Source: Anaerobaca lacustris (GTDB lineage: Bacteria > Planctomycetota > Phycisphaerae > Sedimentisphaerales > Anaerobacaceae). From it: a stretch of 64,000 bases of DNA. A program made the position numbers and the translations under genes. Numbering within the stretch: the stretch's first letter is position 1; every line of letters starts with the position of its first letter. Positions 8,875 to 17,588 of the stretch are shown in pieces. The notes under the pieces were generated by a model that did no database searches, was not told the origin of the DNA, and saw nothing but the letters and a program-made list of their open reading frames with translations. The DNA lies in contig NZ_JASCXX010000009.1 of NCBI RefSeq assembly GCF_030012215.1, forward strand, positions 122,801 through 186,800, written 5' to 3'.

Positions 8875-11800
8875 TTATCCTCCATCATGGCCGTTCGCTC
8901 TCTGCTTCGATCCCTTGCGCGTGAACAGATCGTAAAGGATGGGCATCACGATCAACGTCAGGACGCCGGAAACGAGGATGCCGCCGACCGAAGCGATGCC
9001 GACGCCGTTTCGCATTTCCGCTCCGATACCCCGGCTGACGGCCAGGGGCAACATGCCCAGAACCGCCGCGAAAGTAATCATCACGATGGGCCGGAACCGT
9101 TCGCAAGACGCGGCGATCATCGCCTTATGACGTGGAATGCCTTCGGCGACGTGGACGTTGAACTGGTCCATGATCAGGATGGCGTTGTTGACAACAATAC
9201 CGATCATCATCACGATGCCCATCAGCACGAACATCGAAAGACTGAAGCCCGTCAGTGCCAGGGCCCACATCACACCGATCAATGCCAGCGGAATGGTCAC
9301 GAGGATCAGTCCGGGCTGCTTGAACGATTCGAGTATAGCCGCCAGGGTCAGGATGACAAGCACCACGGCGACGAGGAAGGCCTCGCCGAATTCTGCGTTG
9401 GCCTCGCTCATCACCTCATAGGTTCCGCTGTGTCCGTAGGTGTATCCCGGCGGAAGTTGCCCTTTGGTGTCGATCTGCTCGTTCAGAAGGTTCACGGCGG
9501 TCCCAAGAGGCAGGCCGCCGCCCAGGTTGGCGAAGACCTTCGAGACCCGCAGCTTGTTCTTACGCGTGATCTGGATCGGCGCGAGCCGCTCCTCGATCCG
9601 GGCGAGATTGGACAAGAGGATCGGTTGGCCCGGCGTTCCGGCAAAGAGAAACCGTTCGATCTGGTCCTTGCCCGGCCGGTCGGCCAACTGCACCACGATG
9701 TCATAGTTGCGGTCCCCCTGCTTGAACGTGCCGGCCTCCAGACCGGCGAGATTGGCCCGAAGGGCGGTCCCAAGACTGACCGGCGAGATTCCCAGATCGG
9801 CCAGCACGGCCCGATCGGGCAGGATTGCCAATTCGGGTTTGCCCTCCCGCACCGTAGTGTCCGTATCGATCAACCCTTCCATCGTATCGGCCAGCGCCCT
9901 GACCCGCGTCGCCAGCCGGTCGAGCGTGTCCAGTTCGTCACCCGATATTTCCAACTGGATGTCCTGAGCCTGCCCGCCGATGATCGTTGGCAGCGTCGAC
10001 GTGACGACACACTCGGGATAGCCTGCCAGACGGGACCGAAGGTCTTCCTGCAATTGGTAAATCGTCAGAGACCGCTGATCGCGATCGCTGAAGACCAGCA
10101 GCAACTGGGCCAGATAGACCCCCTCGGTGGACTGGCCGATGATCCCCTCCACCTTGCCGATGGACGTGAGCACGTGCTTCAATTCCGGAAGGTCGCGCAC
10201 TCTGGCCTCGACCGCTTGGACACGCTGCTGTGTTCTACTGAGATCGTAGGTGGTCGGGTACTCCAGCTTGACGTACAACAGCCCTTGATCGGCGTCGTCG
10301 ACAAACCCGAAGCCCACCTTGCCGGCCAACGACATGGCGTGAACGAAGATCGCAACCACAATGACCACCACGCCGATGGCCACAGGGCGATATCGCTCAT
10401 TGAAGGCAAGGATCGCCCGATAGCCGCCCAGCATCCAATCGAAGAATCGATTGAATCGTGCCTCGGCCCGCGCGAGCAGCCCCCGGTTGTCCGCCTTGGT
10501 CGGCTTGAGGAGGATCGAGCAGAGAATGGGCGTCAGCGTGAACGACACGAACAACGATACCGCCGTCATGATCAGCATGCTCATGGCCAGCGGCCTCATG
10601 AACTGCCCGATGATGCTGCCCATCATGGCGATGGGAAACAGCACGACGATGTTGGTGCCGGCGCTGGCGAGCACCGCCACAGCGACCTCTTTGCTGCCCA
10701 GACGCGCCGCCTCTTTGGGGTCTCCCGTCCGGTTCAGACGCTTGACGATCGCCTCGAGCACCACGATGGAATTCGTCACCAGGATGCCGACCGACATGCC
10801 GATGGCGATCAGAGTGGACGTGTTGAGGCTGTAGCCGGCGAACTGCATGAAGAACAAGCCGATGACGACGGTCAGCGGCATGGTGATCGCCACGACGAAC
10901 GTGGCGCGGACATTGTAGAGGAACAGAAACAGAATCAACGCCGTCAGGCCAATCCCCTGGCCCACGTTGACCCAGGCGCTCTGGACGGACGCCTCGATGA
11001 AGCGACCGTCATCGTTGACCCAGACCAGTTCCATGCCGCCGGGCAGCTCGCGATTGAGTCGGTCCATGGCGGCCCGGACCTGATCGACCACGCGGACGGC
11101 ATTGGCCTCGGACTTCTTGACCACCTTGATATAGATGCAGCGTCGGCCGTCGATGGCGGCCTGCTGGCGCAGCTCTTCCGTAGTCATGACGACCTGTCCG
11201 ACGTCGCGGAGATAGCAGCGTTGCCCATCCTCATTGGCGATTTCGAGGTTCCCGATCTCGGCAACGGTCGTATACTCGGCGTCGAACTTGATGGAGTACT
11301 CACGTCCGGCGTCCTGCACCCGGCCGGAGGGAATCGTGCGTACCCCCTGCTGAACGGCCTGGACCACGTCCAGACTGGAAAGTCCCCGAGCCGCCAGCGC
11401 CTCGCGGTCCAACTGCATGTGCACCTCGCGCTTGGCGCCGCCGATCAGCTCGACGCTGGCCACACCCGCCAGGACCGTCAGACGATCGCGCAGCGTGTTG
11501 TCCGCGAAATCGTACAATTCGTCCAGTGGGACATCGCCCGTCACGGCCATGTTGATGATCGGCTTGGCATTGATGTCGAACTTCAGGATCTTGGGATCCT
11601 CCACGTCTTCCGGGAAGTCCGCCTTGATCAGGTCGAGCTTCTCGCGCACGTCGGTCGCTGCGATGTCCACGTCCACATCCAGCTCGAACTCCAGGAGCGT
11701 CATGCAGACGTTTTCCATGCAGGCGGAGTTGACGTGTTTGAGGCCGTCGATGGTGACGACCTGGTCCTCGATCCGCTTGGCGACGTCGGTCTCGATCTGC

Positions 11801-11970
11801 TCGGGACTGGCGCCGGGATAGATCGTCGTCACGGTGATGTAAGGAACGTCCATCTGCGGCATCAGCTCGACGCCCATCTTGCGATACGCATTGATGCCCA
11901 GCAGCGACAGCGCGATAATCAGGCAGCTCATCGCAATGGGCCGGCGAATCGAAGCATCGGACAAGAACAT
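8875..11970 (-). CDS. HAE1-type RND efflux pump inner-membrane subunit
   Basis: 1031 residues, AcrB/MexB size and layout: FLSDASIRRPIAMSCLIIALSLLG, porter-domain PGASPEQIETDVAKRIEDQV, 12 TM segments in two blocks. It pairs with the fusion protein and TolC encoded upstream. The TM4 motif that is normally VDDAIVV reads ILVTNSIVVLE (T399, N400), and the TM10 Lys motif reads GIVVNNAILIM (N928), so the usual Asp-Asp-Lys proton relay is replaced. The ATG shares one base with the preceding stop (TAATG). Probable role: efflux of lipophilic or toxic compounds; the energy coupling may differ from AcrB. Confidence 0.9.
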   Translation of the reverse strand: MFLSDASIRRPIAMSCLIIALSLLGINAYRKMGVELMPQMDVPYITVTTIYPGASPEQIETDVAKRIEDQVVTIDGLKHVNSACMENVCMTLLEFELDVDVDIAATDVREKLDLIKADFPEDVEDPKILKFDINAKPIINMAVTGDVPLDELYDFADNTLRDRLTVLAGVASVELIGGAKREVHMQLDREALAARGLSSLDVVQAVQQGVRTIPSGRVQDAGREYSIKFDAEYTTVAEIGNLEIANEDGQRCYLRDVGQVVMTTEELRQQAAIDGRRCIYIKVVKKSEANAVRVVDQVRAAMDRLNRELPGGMELVWVNDDGRFIEASVQSAWVNVGQGIGLTALILFLFLYNVRATFVVAITMPLTVVIGLFFMQFAGYSLNTSTLIAIGMSVGILVTNSIVVLEAIVKRLNRTGDPKEAARLGSKEVAVAVLASAGTNIVVLFPIAMMGSIIGQFMRPLAMSMLIMTAVSLFVSFTLTPILCSILLKPTKADNRGLLARAEARFNRFFDWMLGGYRAILAFNERYRPVAIGVVVIVVAIFVHAMSLAGKVGFGFVDDADQGLLYVKLEYPTTYDLSRTQQRVQAVEARVRDLPELKHVLTSIGKVEGIIGQSTEGVYLAQLLLVFSDRDQRSLTIYQLQEDLRSRLAGYPECVVTSTLPTIIGGQAQDIQLEISGDELDTLDRLATRVRALADTMEGLIDTDTTVREGKPELAILPDRAVLADLGISPVSLGTALRANLAGLEAGTFKQGDRNYDIVVQLADRPGKDQIERFLFAGTPGQPILLSNLARIEERLAPIQITRKNKLRVSKVFANLGGGLPLGTAVNLLNEQIDTKGQLPPGYTYGHSGTYEVMSEANAEFGEAFLVAVVLVILTLAAILESFKQPGLILVTIPLALIGVMWALALTGFSLSMFVLMGIVMMIGIVVNNAILIMDQFNVHVAEGIPRHKAMIAASCERFRPIVMITFAAVLGMLPLAVSRGIGAEMRNGVGIASVGGILVSGVLTLIVMPILYDLFTRKGSKQRANGHDGG

Positions 11971-13211
11971 TACTTCTCCTCCTGCTGAACGGTGACGGGC
12001 GTGCCTGCCTCGACCATGGACTGCCCCATCGTGATGACGGCATCCCCCTCTTTGAGGTCACCTTCCCGGATTTCGGTCCAACCGTGGGACTCGATTCCGA
12101 TCGTGACGGCGACCCGTCGCGCCGTGTCGTTTTCGACGACGAAGACGACCGACCGGCCGCCGCGTTGTTGGATCGACTCCGACGGCACACCCAGCCCCCG
12201 GCGCGCTTCGAGCACGACGGCGATCTGGGCGATCGCGCCCGAAGTAACGCCCTCCGGCGGGTCCTCCAAGGCACTCTTGATCTCGAAGGTCCGCAGCCGG
12301 GGGTGGATCGTCGGGCTTCGATAGGAGATGGCCTGCCGGCCGACGTCTACGCCGGAGGCCTCGACCCTCATCTCCGTCCGGCCCGGCACAACGACGCCGT
12401 AGTACTGCGACGGTAGAAACGCCACCACATCCACGACCGAGGTGTCGTCGATGCGCAGCACCGGCTGGCCGGGACTGCCCATCTCCCCCGGCTCCTGAAG
12501 GCGAAGGCTGACCTTGCCGTCGATCGGAGCGACGACCACCGCGTCGGCCAGGTCCTTCTCGGCAATGGCCAACTCGGCCTTGCTTTGCGCCTCCCTGGCG
12601 GCCGCCAGCTCCACCTGGGCCTCGGCCAGCTTCCGGGCCGCCTGAAGCTGCCGGTAGCGCGACTGCTGCTGTTCGAAGGCATCGGCCGTAACGGCCTCCT
12701 TCTCGCGAAGCCGGTTGAAACGATGGTAGTCGAGTTCGGCTTTCTCCAGATCGACCGTAACGCGTTCGAGATTCGCCTCAGCCTCCCGGCTCGAGCTCTG
12801 CGCCACCACCGTTGCATGCTGTTTGATCCGCACGCTGTTGGCGAGGTTGGCCGCATCGGTCGCGAAGAGCTTCGTCTGCCCCGCCACCACCGGGTCGCCC
12901 TCCTCAACAAAGATTCTCTCGATCGTCCCCGGGACCCGTGGGGAAACCATCGCGAAGTTCTTGCTCTTGAGGTTGCCCTGGACCGCCAGGACCCGCTCGA
13001 AGTCGCGAACCGCCGCCGGTGTGGTCACGACGCTGGTCCGCGGGCGTTCGCTCTGCGGTTCTGTCGTCGGGGTCTGGTCCGCCCGGCCCTTCTGCTGGTG
13101 CAGGAGCAAGGCGCCCGCACCGAGGCAAACGACCATCACTACGCCGATGAGAACGTTTCGCACCGGATGGGACTTGCCGGATTGGGAGTCCTTCTTAGAA
13201 CGTGCCGTCAT
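11970..13211 (-). CDS. RND efflux periplasmic adaptor (membrane fusion protein)
   Basis: 413 residues: cytoplasmic start, a signal anchor (VRNVLIGVVMVVCLGAGALLL), lipoyl-like half (MVSPRVPGTIERIFVEEGDPVVAGQTKLFATD), a long alpha-hairpin rich in Glu/Ala/Arg (about residues 125-215), second lipoyl half (VVAPIDGKVSLRLQEPGEMGSPGQPVLRID), and a beta-barrel/membrane-proximal part. This is the HlyD/AcrA family. It overlaps the TolC-like gene by 17 bp and the pump gene by 1 bp. Confidence 0.9.
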   Translation of the reverse strand: MTARSKKDSQSGKSHPVRNVLIGVVMVVCLGAGALLLHQQKGRADQTPTTEPQSERPRTSVVTTPAAVRDFERVLAVQGNLKSKNFAMVSPRVPGTIERIFVEEGDPVVAGQTKLFATDAANLANSVRIKQHATVVAQSSSREAEANLERVTVDLEKAELDYHRFNRLREKEAVTADAFEQQQSRYRQLQAARKLAEAQVELAAAREAQSKAELAIAEKDLADAVVVAPIDGKVSLRLQEPGEMGSPGQPVLRIDDTSVVDVVAFLPSQYYGVVVPGRTEMRVEASGVDVGRQAISYRSPTIHPRLRTFEIKSALEDPPEGVTSGAIAQIAVVLEARRGLGVPSESIQQRGGRSVVFVVENDTARRVAVTIGIESHGWTEIREGDLKEGDAVITMGQSMVEAGTPVTVQQEEK

Positions 13212-14610
13212 GCTCTGGCTCTCCGATATCGATCTTTGTCTTTCCCATAACGTTCAGCAAGGTTGCGATGCCGACCTGATGCTGGCACTTCGCCGCGACG
13301 GCCTGCCCGCGCGCCTTGTCCCGCTGCGCGGTCAGGTCGAACATCTCCGATGAATCGATCAATCCCTCACGCCACTTCTGCTCGGCCTCGGCGGCCCGCC
13401 CGGCGGCCACATCGTAGACACTCTGGGCCAGAGTTGCCTGCTCGGCAATTGTCTCGAGCATCAAGTGGGCCCGGATCACTTCCAGAATAATCGCCAGAGA
13501 CGCCTGCTCTCTCTGCAGGAAGCTCTCTTCCCGACGCGCCTTGGCCGCCTTGTATTCGTTGACGTTGGCGAACCCGTTGAAGAGAGTCATTGTCGCCGAC
13601 AGCCCGTAGATCCACTGACCTGAGGTATCGACGAAGTCGTCGATCGAATCGGGATACGTGGCGAATCCAAACACCTGAGGCAGGAAGCCGGCCACGGCGA
13701 TCTTGACCTGCTCCTTCTGAATCTCGATGTTCCGATCTGCGATCCCCAGGTGCGGATGGCCAAGCAGCGCCTCTGCGATCCAATCTTCCAGGGCCCCGCT
13801 CGGTACTTTCAGCGGGGCCTGAGTCGCCAGCACGATCTCGGCCGTGGGAGAGAGCCCCATCGCCGCCAGCAGGTCGGCCCTGGCCCGTTGCAGTTCGCGT
13901 TGCGTACGGCGGTATTCCAGCCGCCGGGCCTGAACGAGGACCTTCGCCTGGTCGGCCTGCCACGCGCTGACGAGTCCCTCCTGGCGGAGCGACTCCATGC
14001 GCCTCTCGGTCTCCAACGCCGCCGCCAGCTCGCTGTCCAGGGCCTGCCTCGTCTCTTCCAGCGACAGGCACTGAAAGTAGAGTATGGTGGTCTGCAAGAC
14101 CGTCACCTGCCGCGTATACGTCGTCACCAGTTCAGCGATCTCCGCCCCCCGCTTGTGCATCGCGTAGAGGAACCATGTCGCCGGGTTGAAGATCGACATA
14201 TTTGCCTGCCACGTCACCGTACGGATCTTGTCGATGCGCAGGGTCGTATCGGATAACTCCAGGGCGATCGTCGGGTCGAACTCATAGTGCATGTAGCCGA
14301 CGTCCAGGACCGGCAGGAAATTGGCGAAAGCGATCTTGCGTTCCAGGGTCGCGATGCGCTGCTGGATCTGCGAGCTCCGGACGTCGAGGTTGTTCTCCAG
14401 CGCGATGCGAATGCAGGCGTCGAGGTCCAGCGGCTGGTTCGCAGACAGCACCTCTTCCGTTCTCTCGGCCAACTCCAAGGGATAGCGTTCGGCGTGTTCC
14501 GCCCGCACCTTCTCGCCGTCGAACGAACGACAGCCCGCAACCACCAGGACAGCAAGGACAGCGACGCACCGTATGGCGACGGTTCCTGACGTGATTCGGG
14601 TTCTATCCAT
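13195..14610 (-). CDS. TolC-like outer-membrane efflux lipoprotein
   Basis: 471 residues from ATG 14610, chosen because it follows AGGG and begins a lipoprotein signal ending VLVVAGC (C27). The body shows the duplicated OEP pattern: LDLDACIRIALENNLDVRSSQIQQRIATLERKIAFANFLPVLDVGY and later IAEALLGHPHLGIADRNIEIQKEQVKIAVAGFLPQVFGF. It forms the outer-membrane channel of the tripartite pump. It overlaps tetR by 8 bp and the adaptor gene by 17 bp. Confidence 0.88.
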   Translation of the reverse strand: MDRTRITSGTVAIRCVAVLAVLVVAGCRSFDGEKVRAEHAERYPLELAERTEEVLSANQPLDLDACIRIALENNLDVRSSQIQQRIATLERKIAFANFLPVLDVGYMHYEFDPTIALELSDTTLRIDKIRTVTWQANMSIFNPATWFLYAMHKRGAEIAELVTTYTRQVTVLQTTILYFQCLSLEETRQALDSELAAALETERRMESLRQEGLVSAWQADQAKVLVQARRLEYRRTQRELQRARADLLAAMGLSPTAEIVLATQAPLKVPSGALEDWIAEALLGHPHLGIADRNIEIQKEQVKIAVAGFLPQVFGFATYPDSIDDFVDTSGQWIYGLSATMTLFNGFANVNEYKAAKARREESFLQREQASLAIILEVIRAHLMLETIAEQATLAQSVYDVAAGRAAEAEQKWREGLIDSSEMFDLTAQRDKARGQAVAAKCQHQVGIATLLNVMGKTKIDIGEPEHDGTF

Positions 14611-15229
14611 GCAAGATCCCTCGGAAGAACAACTCTTCAATCCCGGCCACCTTCTCTTCGAGCGCACTATCCTGCACATCCTCGGCAGCGGAAAAGACGA
14701 TCGCGCGCAATGCCGCATCCAGAGCCAGCGCCGCCACGTTCGGGTCCAGCGGCCGAAACAGCCCCTTGCTCATCCCGGAGGCGAAGACCTGCTTGAGCAT
14801 CGTTTGCAGCGTTCCGTGCACCTCGGCCGCCGTCTCGCTGAAATGGGCCGTGCTAACGTGGGTCAGCGGCCCCTGATTGGCCCGAAGGAACAGCCGAATG
14901 GCCGCCGAATTCTCCTGGAAGACACGGATGCTGGCCCAGATGAAGCCGGCGATCTTCTCCCGCTCGTCTGCCTCGCCTTCAAAGATCGGCTTGACCAGCG
15001 AGAGAACGTTGTCGGCGACCTCGTCCATGATCTCCCGGTAGAGCGATTCCTTGCTGTCGAAAAAATTGTAGATCGTCCCCGTGGCGAACTCCGCCTCGGC
15101 GGCAATCTCCTGCATCGAGACGTTGTGAAAGCCCTTCTCGGCGAAGAGCCGCATCGCCGCATCCACGATCTCGTCCCTGTGCCGCTGTCGCTCGCGCTGC
15201 CTCCGCGAGAGTCCTGTCTTCTCGGCCAT
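14603..15229 (-). CDS. TetR/AcrR-family repressor of the efflux operon
   Basis: 208 residues. N-terminal HTH: RDEIVDAAMRLFAEKGFHNVSMQEIAAEAEFATGTIYNFFDSKESLYREIM, a textbook TetR DNA-binding domain, followed by a helical ligand domain. First gene of the five-gene operon 15229-8045 with a stop overlapping tolC. Strong palindromes over its promoter (15252-15297) are candidate operators, consistent with autorepression relieved by a pump substrate. Confidence 0.9.
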   Translation of the reverse strand: MAEKTGLSRRQRERQRHRDEIVDAAMRLFAEKGFHNVSMQEIAAEAEFATGTIYNFFDSKESLYREIMDEVADNVLSLVKPIFEGEADEREKIAGFIWASIRVFQENSAAIRLFLRANQGPLTHVSTAHFSETAAEVHGTLQTMLKQVFASGMSKGLFRPLDPNVAALALDAALRAIVFSAAEDVQDSALEEKVAGIEELFFRGILHG

Positions 15230-15251
15230 GACTTGTTCCCATCAGGACCAC

Positions 15252-15317
15252 AATATGAATAGGTAGTCATCAAGAGATCACGTATTCATATTATGAACTT
15301 CTATTCATTTACTGCAA
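15252..15317 (-). promoter_or_regulatory. Promoter and candidate TetR operator of the efflux operon
   Basis: On the minus strand TTGCAG (15312-15317) and TAATAT (15288-15293) are 18 bp apart. The perfect palindrome TTCATA-T-TATGAA (15285-15297) covers the -10 box, and AATATGAATA (15252-15261) is the exact inverse of TATTCATATT (15283-15292) across a 21-bp spacer. Further TTCAT half sites occur at about 15304 and 15324. This dense arrangement suggests cooperative repressor binding. Confidence 0.6.
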
Positions 15318-15524
15318 GATATTTTCATATAAGAGAGAGGCGACTTGCCCATATCTCTTTATTTTAACGATGCTTAGAAACTCCGTGTTTTTTCGGCCGC
15401 CCCTTGGATATTCAGTTGGCTGCGGCTTTTTCTGCTTGATAGGCACCGTTTGACGGCTACAATGGGAGTGTTGGGTTTCACCTCTCGGCAGAAGGCCGGA
15501 GGTAGACCTTGACACAAGCAGTAC

Positions 15525-15609
15525 GGAGAGGTGTCGGAGTGGCTGATCGAGCTGGTTTCGAAAACCAGTGTGCCTTCGGGTACCGCGGGTTCGAATCCCG
15601 CCCTCTCCG
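15525..15609 (+). tRNA. tRNA-Ser (anticodon CGA)
   Basis: 85 nt. Acceptor arms GGAGAGG and CCTCTCC with discriminator G pair perfectly; anticodon stem-loop CTGGT-TTCGAAA-ACCAG gives anticodon CGA; the long variable arm (GTGTGCCTTCGGGTACC region) is typical of class II tRNA-Ser; T-arm GCGGGTTCGAATCCCGC is canonical. CCA is not encoded. It reads UCG codons. Confidence 0.97.
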
Positions 15610-15694
15610 TTGTTCTTGCCAAACCTGTGCAAGTCTCTGAGGCTATGGGACTTGTGGCGCATTGCCGCGAGCGGCGCTGCCCCCCGCAGGCCGG

Positions 15695-17338
15695 TCAGGG
15701 CCTGGGGATGGTGGTGGTGTAGCGGTTGGTGATGGGCAGGCGGCGGTCTTTGCCGAAGGCCTTGGGGGTGATGCGGACGCCGGGCGGAGATTGGCGGCGT
15801 TTGTATTCGTTCTGGTCGATCAGGCGGATCACACGTTCGACGTCCTTGGCGGGCAGGCCCGAGGCGACCAGCTCCCTGGCGGACAGGTCCTTCTCGACGT
15901 ACCCCTTGATGATCTCATCGAGCAGATCGTAATCGGGCAGCGAATCGGCGTCCTTCTGATCGGGCCGCAACTCGGCGCTGGGCGGCCGGGTGATGACGTC
16001 GGACGGAATCAGCTCGCGACCCGCTTTGGCGTTCATGTACGTGGCCAGGCGATAGACCATGGTCTTGAGCACGTCCTTGATGACGGCGAAACCGCCGGCG
16101 GTGTCGCCGTAGAGCGTGCTGTAGCCGACGGACGTCTCGCTCTTGTTGCCCGTGGTCAGCACGAGCGCGCCGATCTGGTTGCTCAGCGACATCAGGATCG
16201 TGCCGCGGATGCGCGACTGGAGGTTCTCGTAGGCGATGCCTTTGTCGTCCCAGCGCGGGTCGGCCCCGAGCGACTTGCTGAACGGCGTCAGAATCGGCTC
16301 GATCGGGATCGTCAGCAGCTCGATGCCCAGATTGTCGGCCACCTTCTTTGCGTCGGCGATGGTCTCGGGGCTGTTGAAGCGCGACGGCATGGTGATGCCA
16401 AGCACGTTCTCAGCGCCGAGGGCCGCGACGGCGACAGCCGCCGTCACCGCAGAGTCAATCCCACCGCTGAGGCCCAGCAGCACCTTCTTGAACCCGTTCT
16501 TCCTCGCGTAGTCCCTGGTGCCCAGGACCAGCGCGTGATAGATCTCGTCAAGCGGGCCTTCCGGCGGCGCGGCGTTCGGCTGAGTCGACGCAACGGTGAC
16601 GTTCTCCTCGGCCCGCGTCACGTCGGCGATCAGCAGGTCCTCTTCGAAGGCCCTGGCCCTAGTGACGATGTGGCCGCTCGAATCGGCCAGGATGCTCTGG
16701 CCGTCAAAGACCAGTTCGTCCTGACAGCCGACGAGATTGCAGTAGGCCACCGCGCAGTTGAAGGCCTTCGAGCATCGCGTGATGATGCGTCCCCGCTCGT
16801 CGAACTTGCCCATGTGAAACGGTGACGCCGAGATATTGAGCAGCAGATCGAAGGGGCCGGATTCCGTGTAGAATCGTTTGAGCCATTCGATCTCCCACAG
16901 ATCCTCGCAGATGGTCAGGACAATATTCAGGCCGGCCAATTCCACGAGAACGGGTCGATTGCCCGGCCGAAAGTACCGACGTTCGTCGAAGACGCCGTAG
17001 TTGGGCAACTCGCGCTTCTGATACGTCTCGGCGATCCGCCCGTCCTGGATCACCGCGGCCGCGTTGAAGGCGGTGCCGTTGACGCTCTCGACGAAGCCGA
17101 CCACGATGGTCTTGGCGGGGCAGGCGGCCGCCAGCGTCTCGACGGCGGTCCGGTTGTCATCGAGGAACTGTCTCTTGTAGACGAGGTCTTCGGGGGGGTA
17201 GCCGCAAACCGCCAGTTCGGGGAAAATTACCAGGTCCGCGCCCGCCTCGACGGCCCCGGCCCACATCGACTTCATCTTCTCGATATTGCCCGACAGATCG
17301 CCGACGACGGCGTTGAACTGACCCAGAGCGATTCGCAC
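15695..17338 (-). CDS. nadE: Glutamine-dependent NAD+ synthetase
   Basis: 547 residues from a GTG at 17338 that has GGAG upstream and matches the usual family start (VRIALGQFN); an ATG 66 bp upstream would add a basic tail unlike the family. The N-terminal nitrilase-like glutaminase domain has the Glu-Lys-Cys triad E41, K108 and C144 (FPELAVCGY, YQKRELPNYG, LTICEDLW). The C-terminal synthetase domain has the P-loop LLGLSGGIDSAVT, plus LVLTTGNKSETSVGYSTLYGD and ELRPDQKDADSLPDYDLLD. It makes NAD from deamido-NAD, ATP and glutamine. Monocistronic as far as can be seen. Confidence 0.95.
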   Translation of the reverse strand: MRIALGQFNAVVGDLSGNIEKMKSMWAGAVEAGADLVIFPELAVCGYPPEDLVYKRQFLDDNRTAVETLAAACPAKTIVVGFVESVNGTAFNAAAVIQDGRIAETYQKRELPNYGVFDERRYFRPGNRPVLVELAGLNIVLTICEDLWEIEWLKRFYTESGPFDLLLNISASPFHMGKFDERGRIITRCSKAFNCAVAYCNLVGCQDELVFDGQSILADSSGHIVTRARAFEEDLLIADVTRAEENVTVASTQPNAAPPEGPLDEIYHALVLGTRDYARKNGFKKVLLGLSGGIDSAVTAAVAVAALGAENVLGITMPSRFNSPETIADAKKVADNLGIELLTIPIEPILTPFSKSLGADPRWDDKGIAYENLQSRIRGTILMSLSNQIGALVLTTGNKSETSVGYSTLYGDTAGGFAVIKDVLKTMVYRLATYMNAKAGRELIPSDVITRPPSAELRPDQKDADSLPDYDLLDEIIKGYVEKDLSARELVASGLPAKDVERVIRLIDQNEYKRRQSPPGVRITPKAFGKDRRLPITNRYTTTIPRP

Positions 17339-17514
17339 CGAACGATACTCCAAAGAATTCCGTCTACCGAAAGCCCGGCGGCAGTTGCTCTTACCGTCTC
17401 CCACCGAACGCTGGGGATGGACATCCTACAAGGACGCCATTCTACCGGCCCGGTCCCGCGCGGCAACCTTTTTTACCGCTGCTCGCACGTCGTTCGTCGG
17501 CGATGTACAAGGCG

Positions 17515-17543
17515 TTGCAGGGACGGAGGCGATTCTGTAGAAT
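17515..17543 (+). promoter_or_regulatory. Promoter of the DUF362 gene
   Basis: TTGCAG (17515-17520) and TAGAAT (17538-17543) with a 17-bp spacer, about 45 bp upstream of the ATG at 17589. Read from sequence only. Confidence 0.5.
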
Positions 17544-17588
17544 GGACTCTTTGGCGTGGTCGATTCGCAACTGGGGCAGGAGACACCT

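Noticed and set aside
8887..11988. 1033-codon plus-strand ORF
   Set aside because: Exact antisense shadow of the HAE1 pump; rich in His/Arg/Asp with no recognisable family, caused by high GC3 of the real gene.
15309..15662. Minus-strand ORFs across the tRNA-Ser gene (AGFEPAVPEGTLVFETSS)
   Set aside because: This is the well-known false protein read antisense through tRNA-Ser; the tRNA explains the sequence fully.
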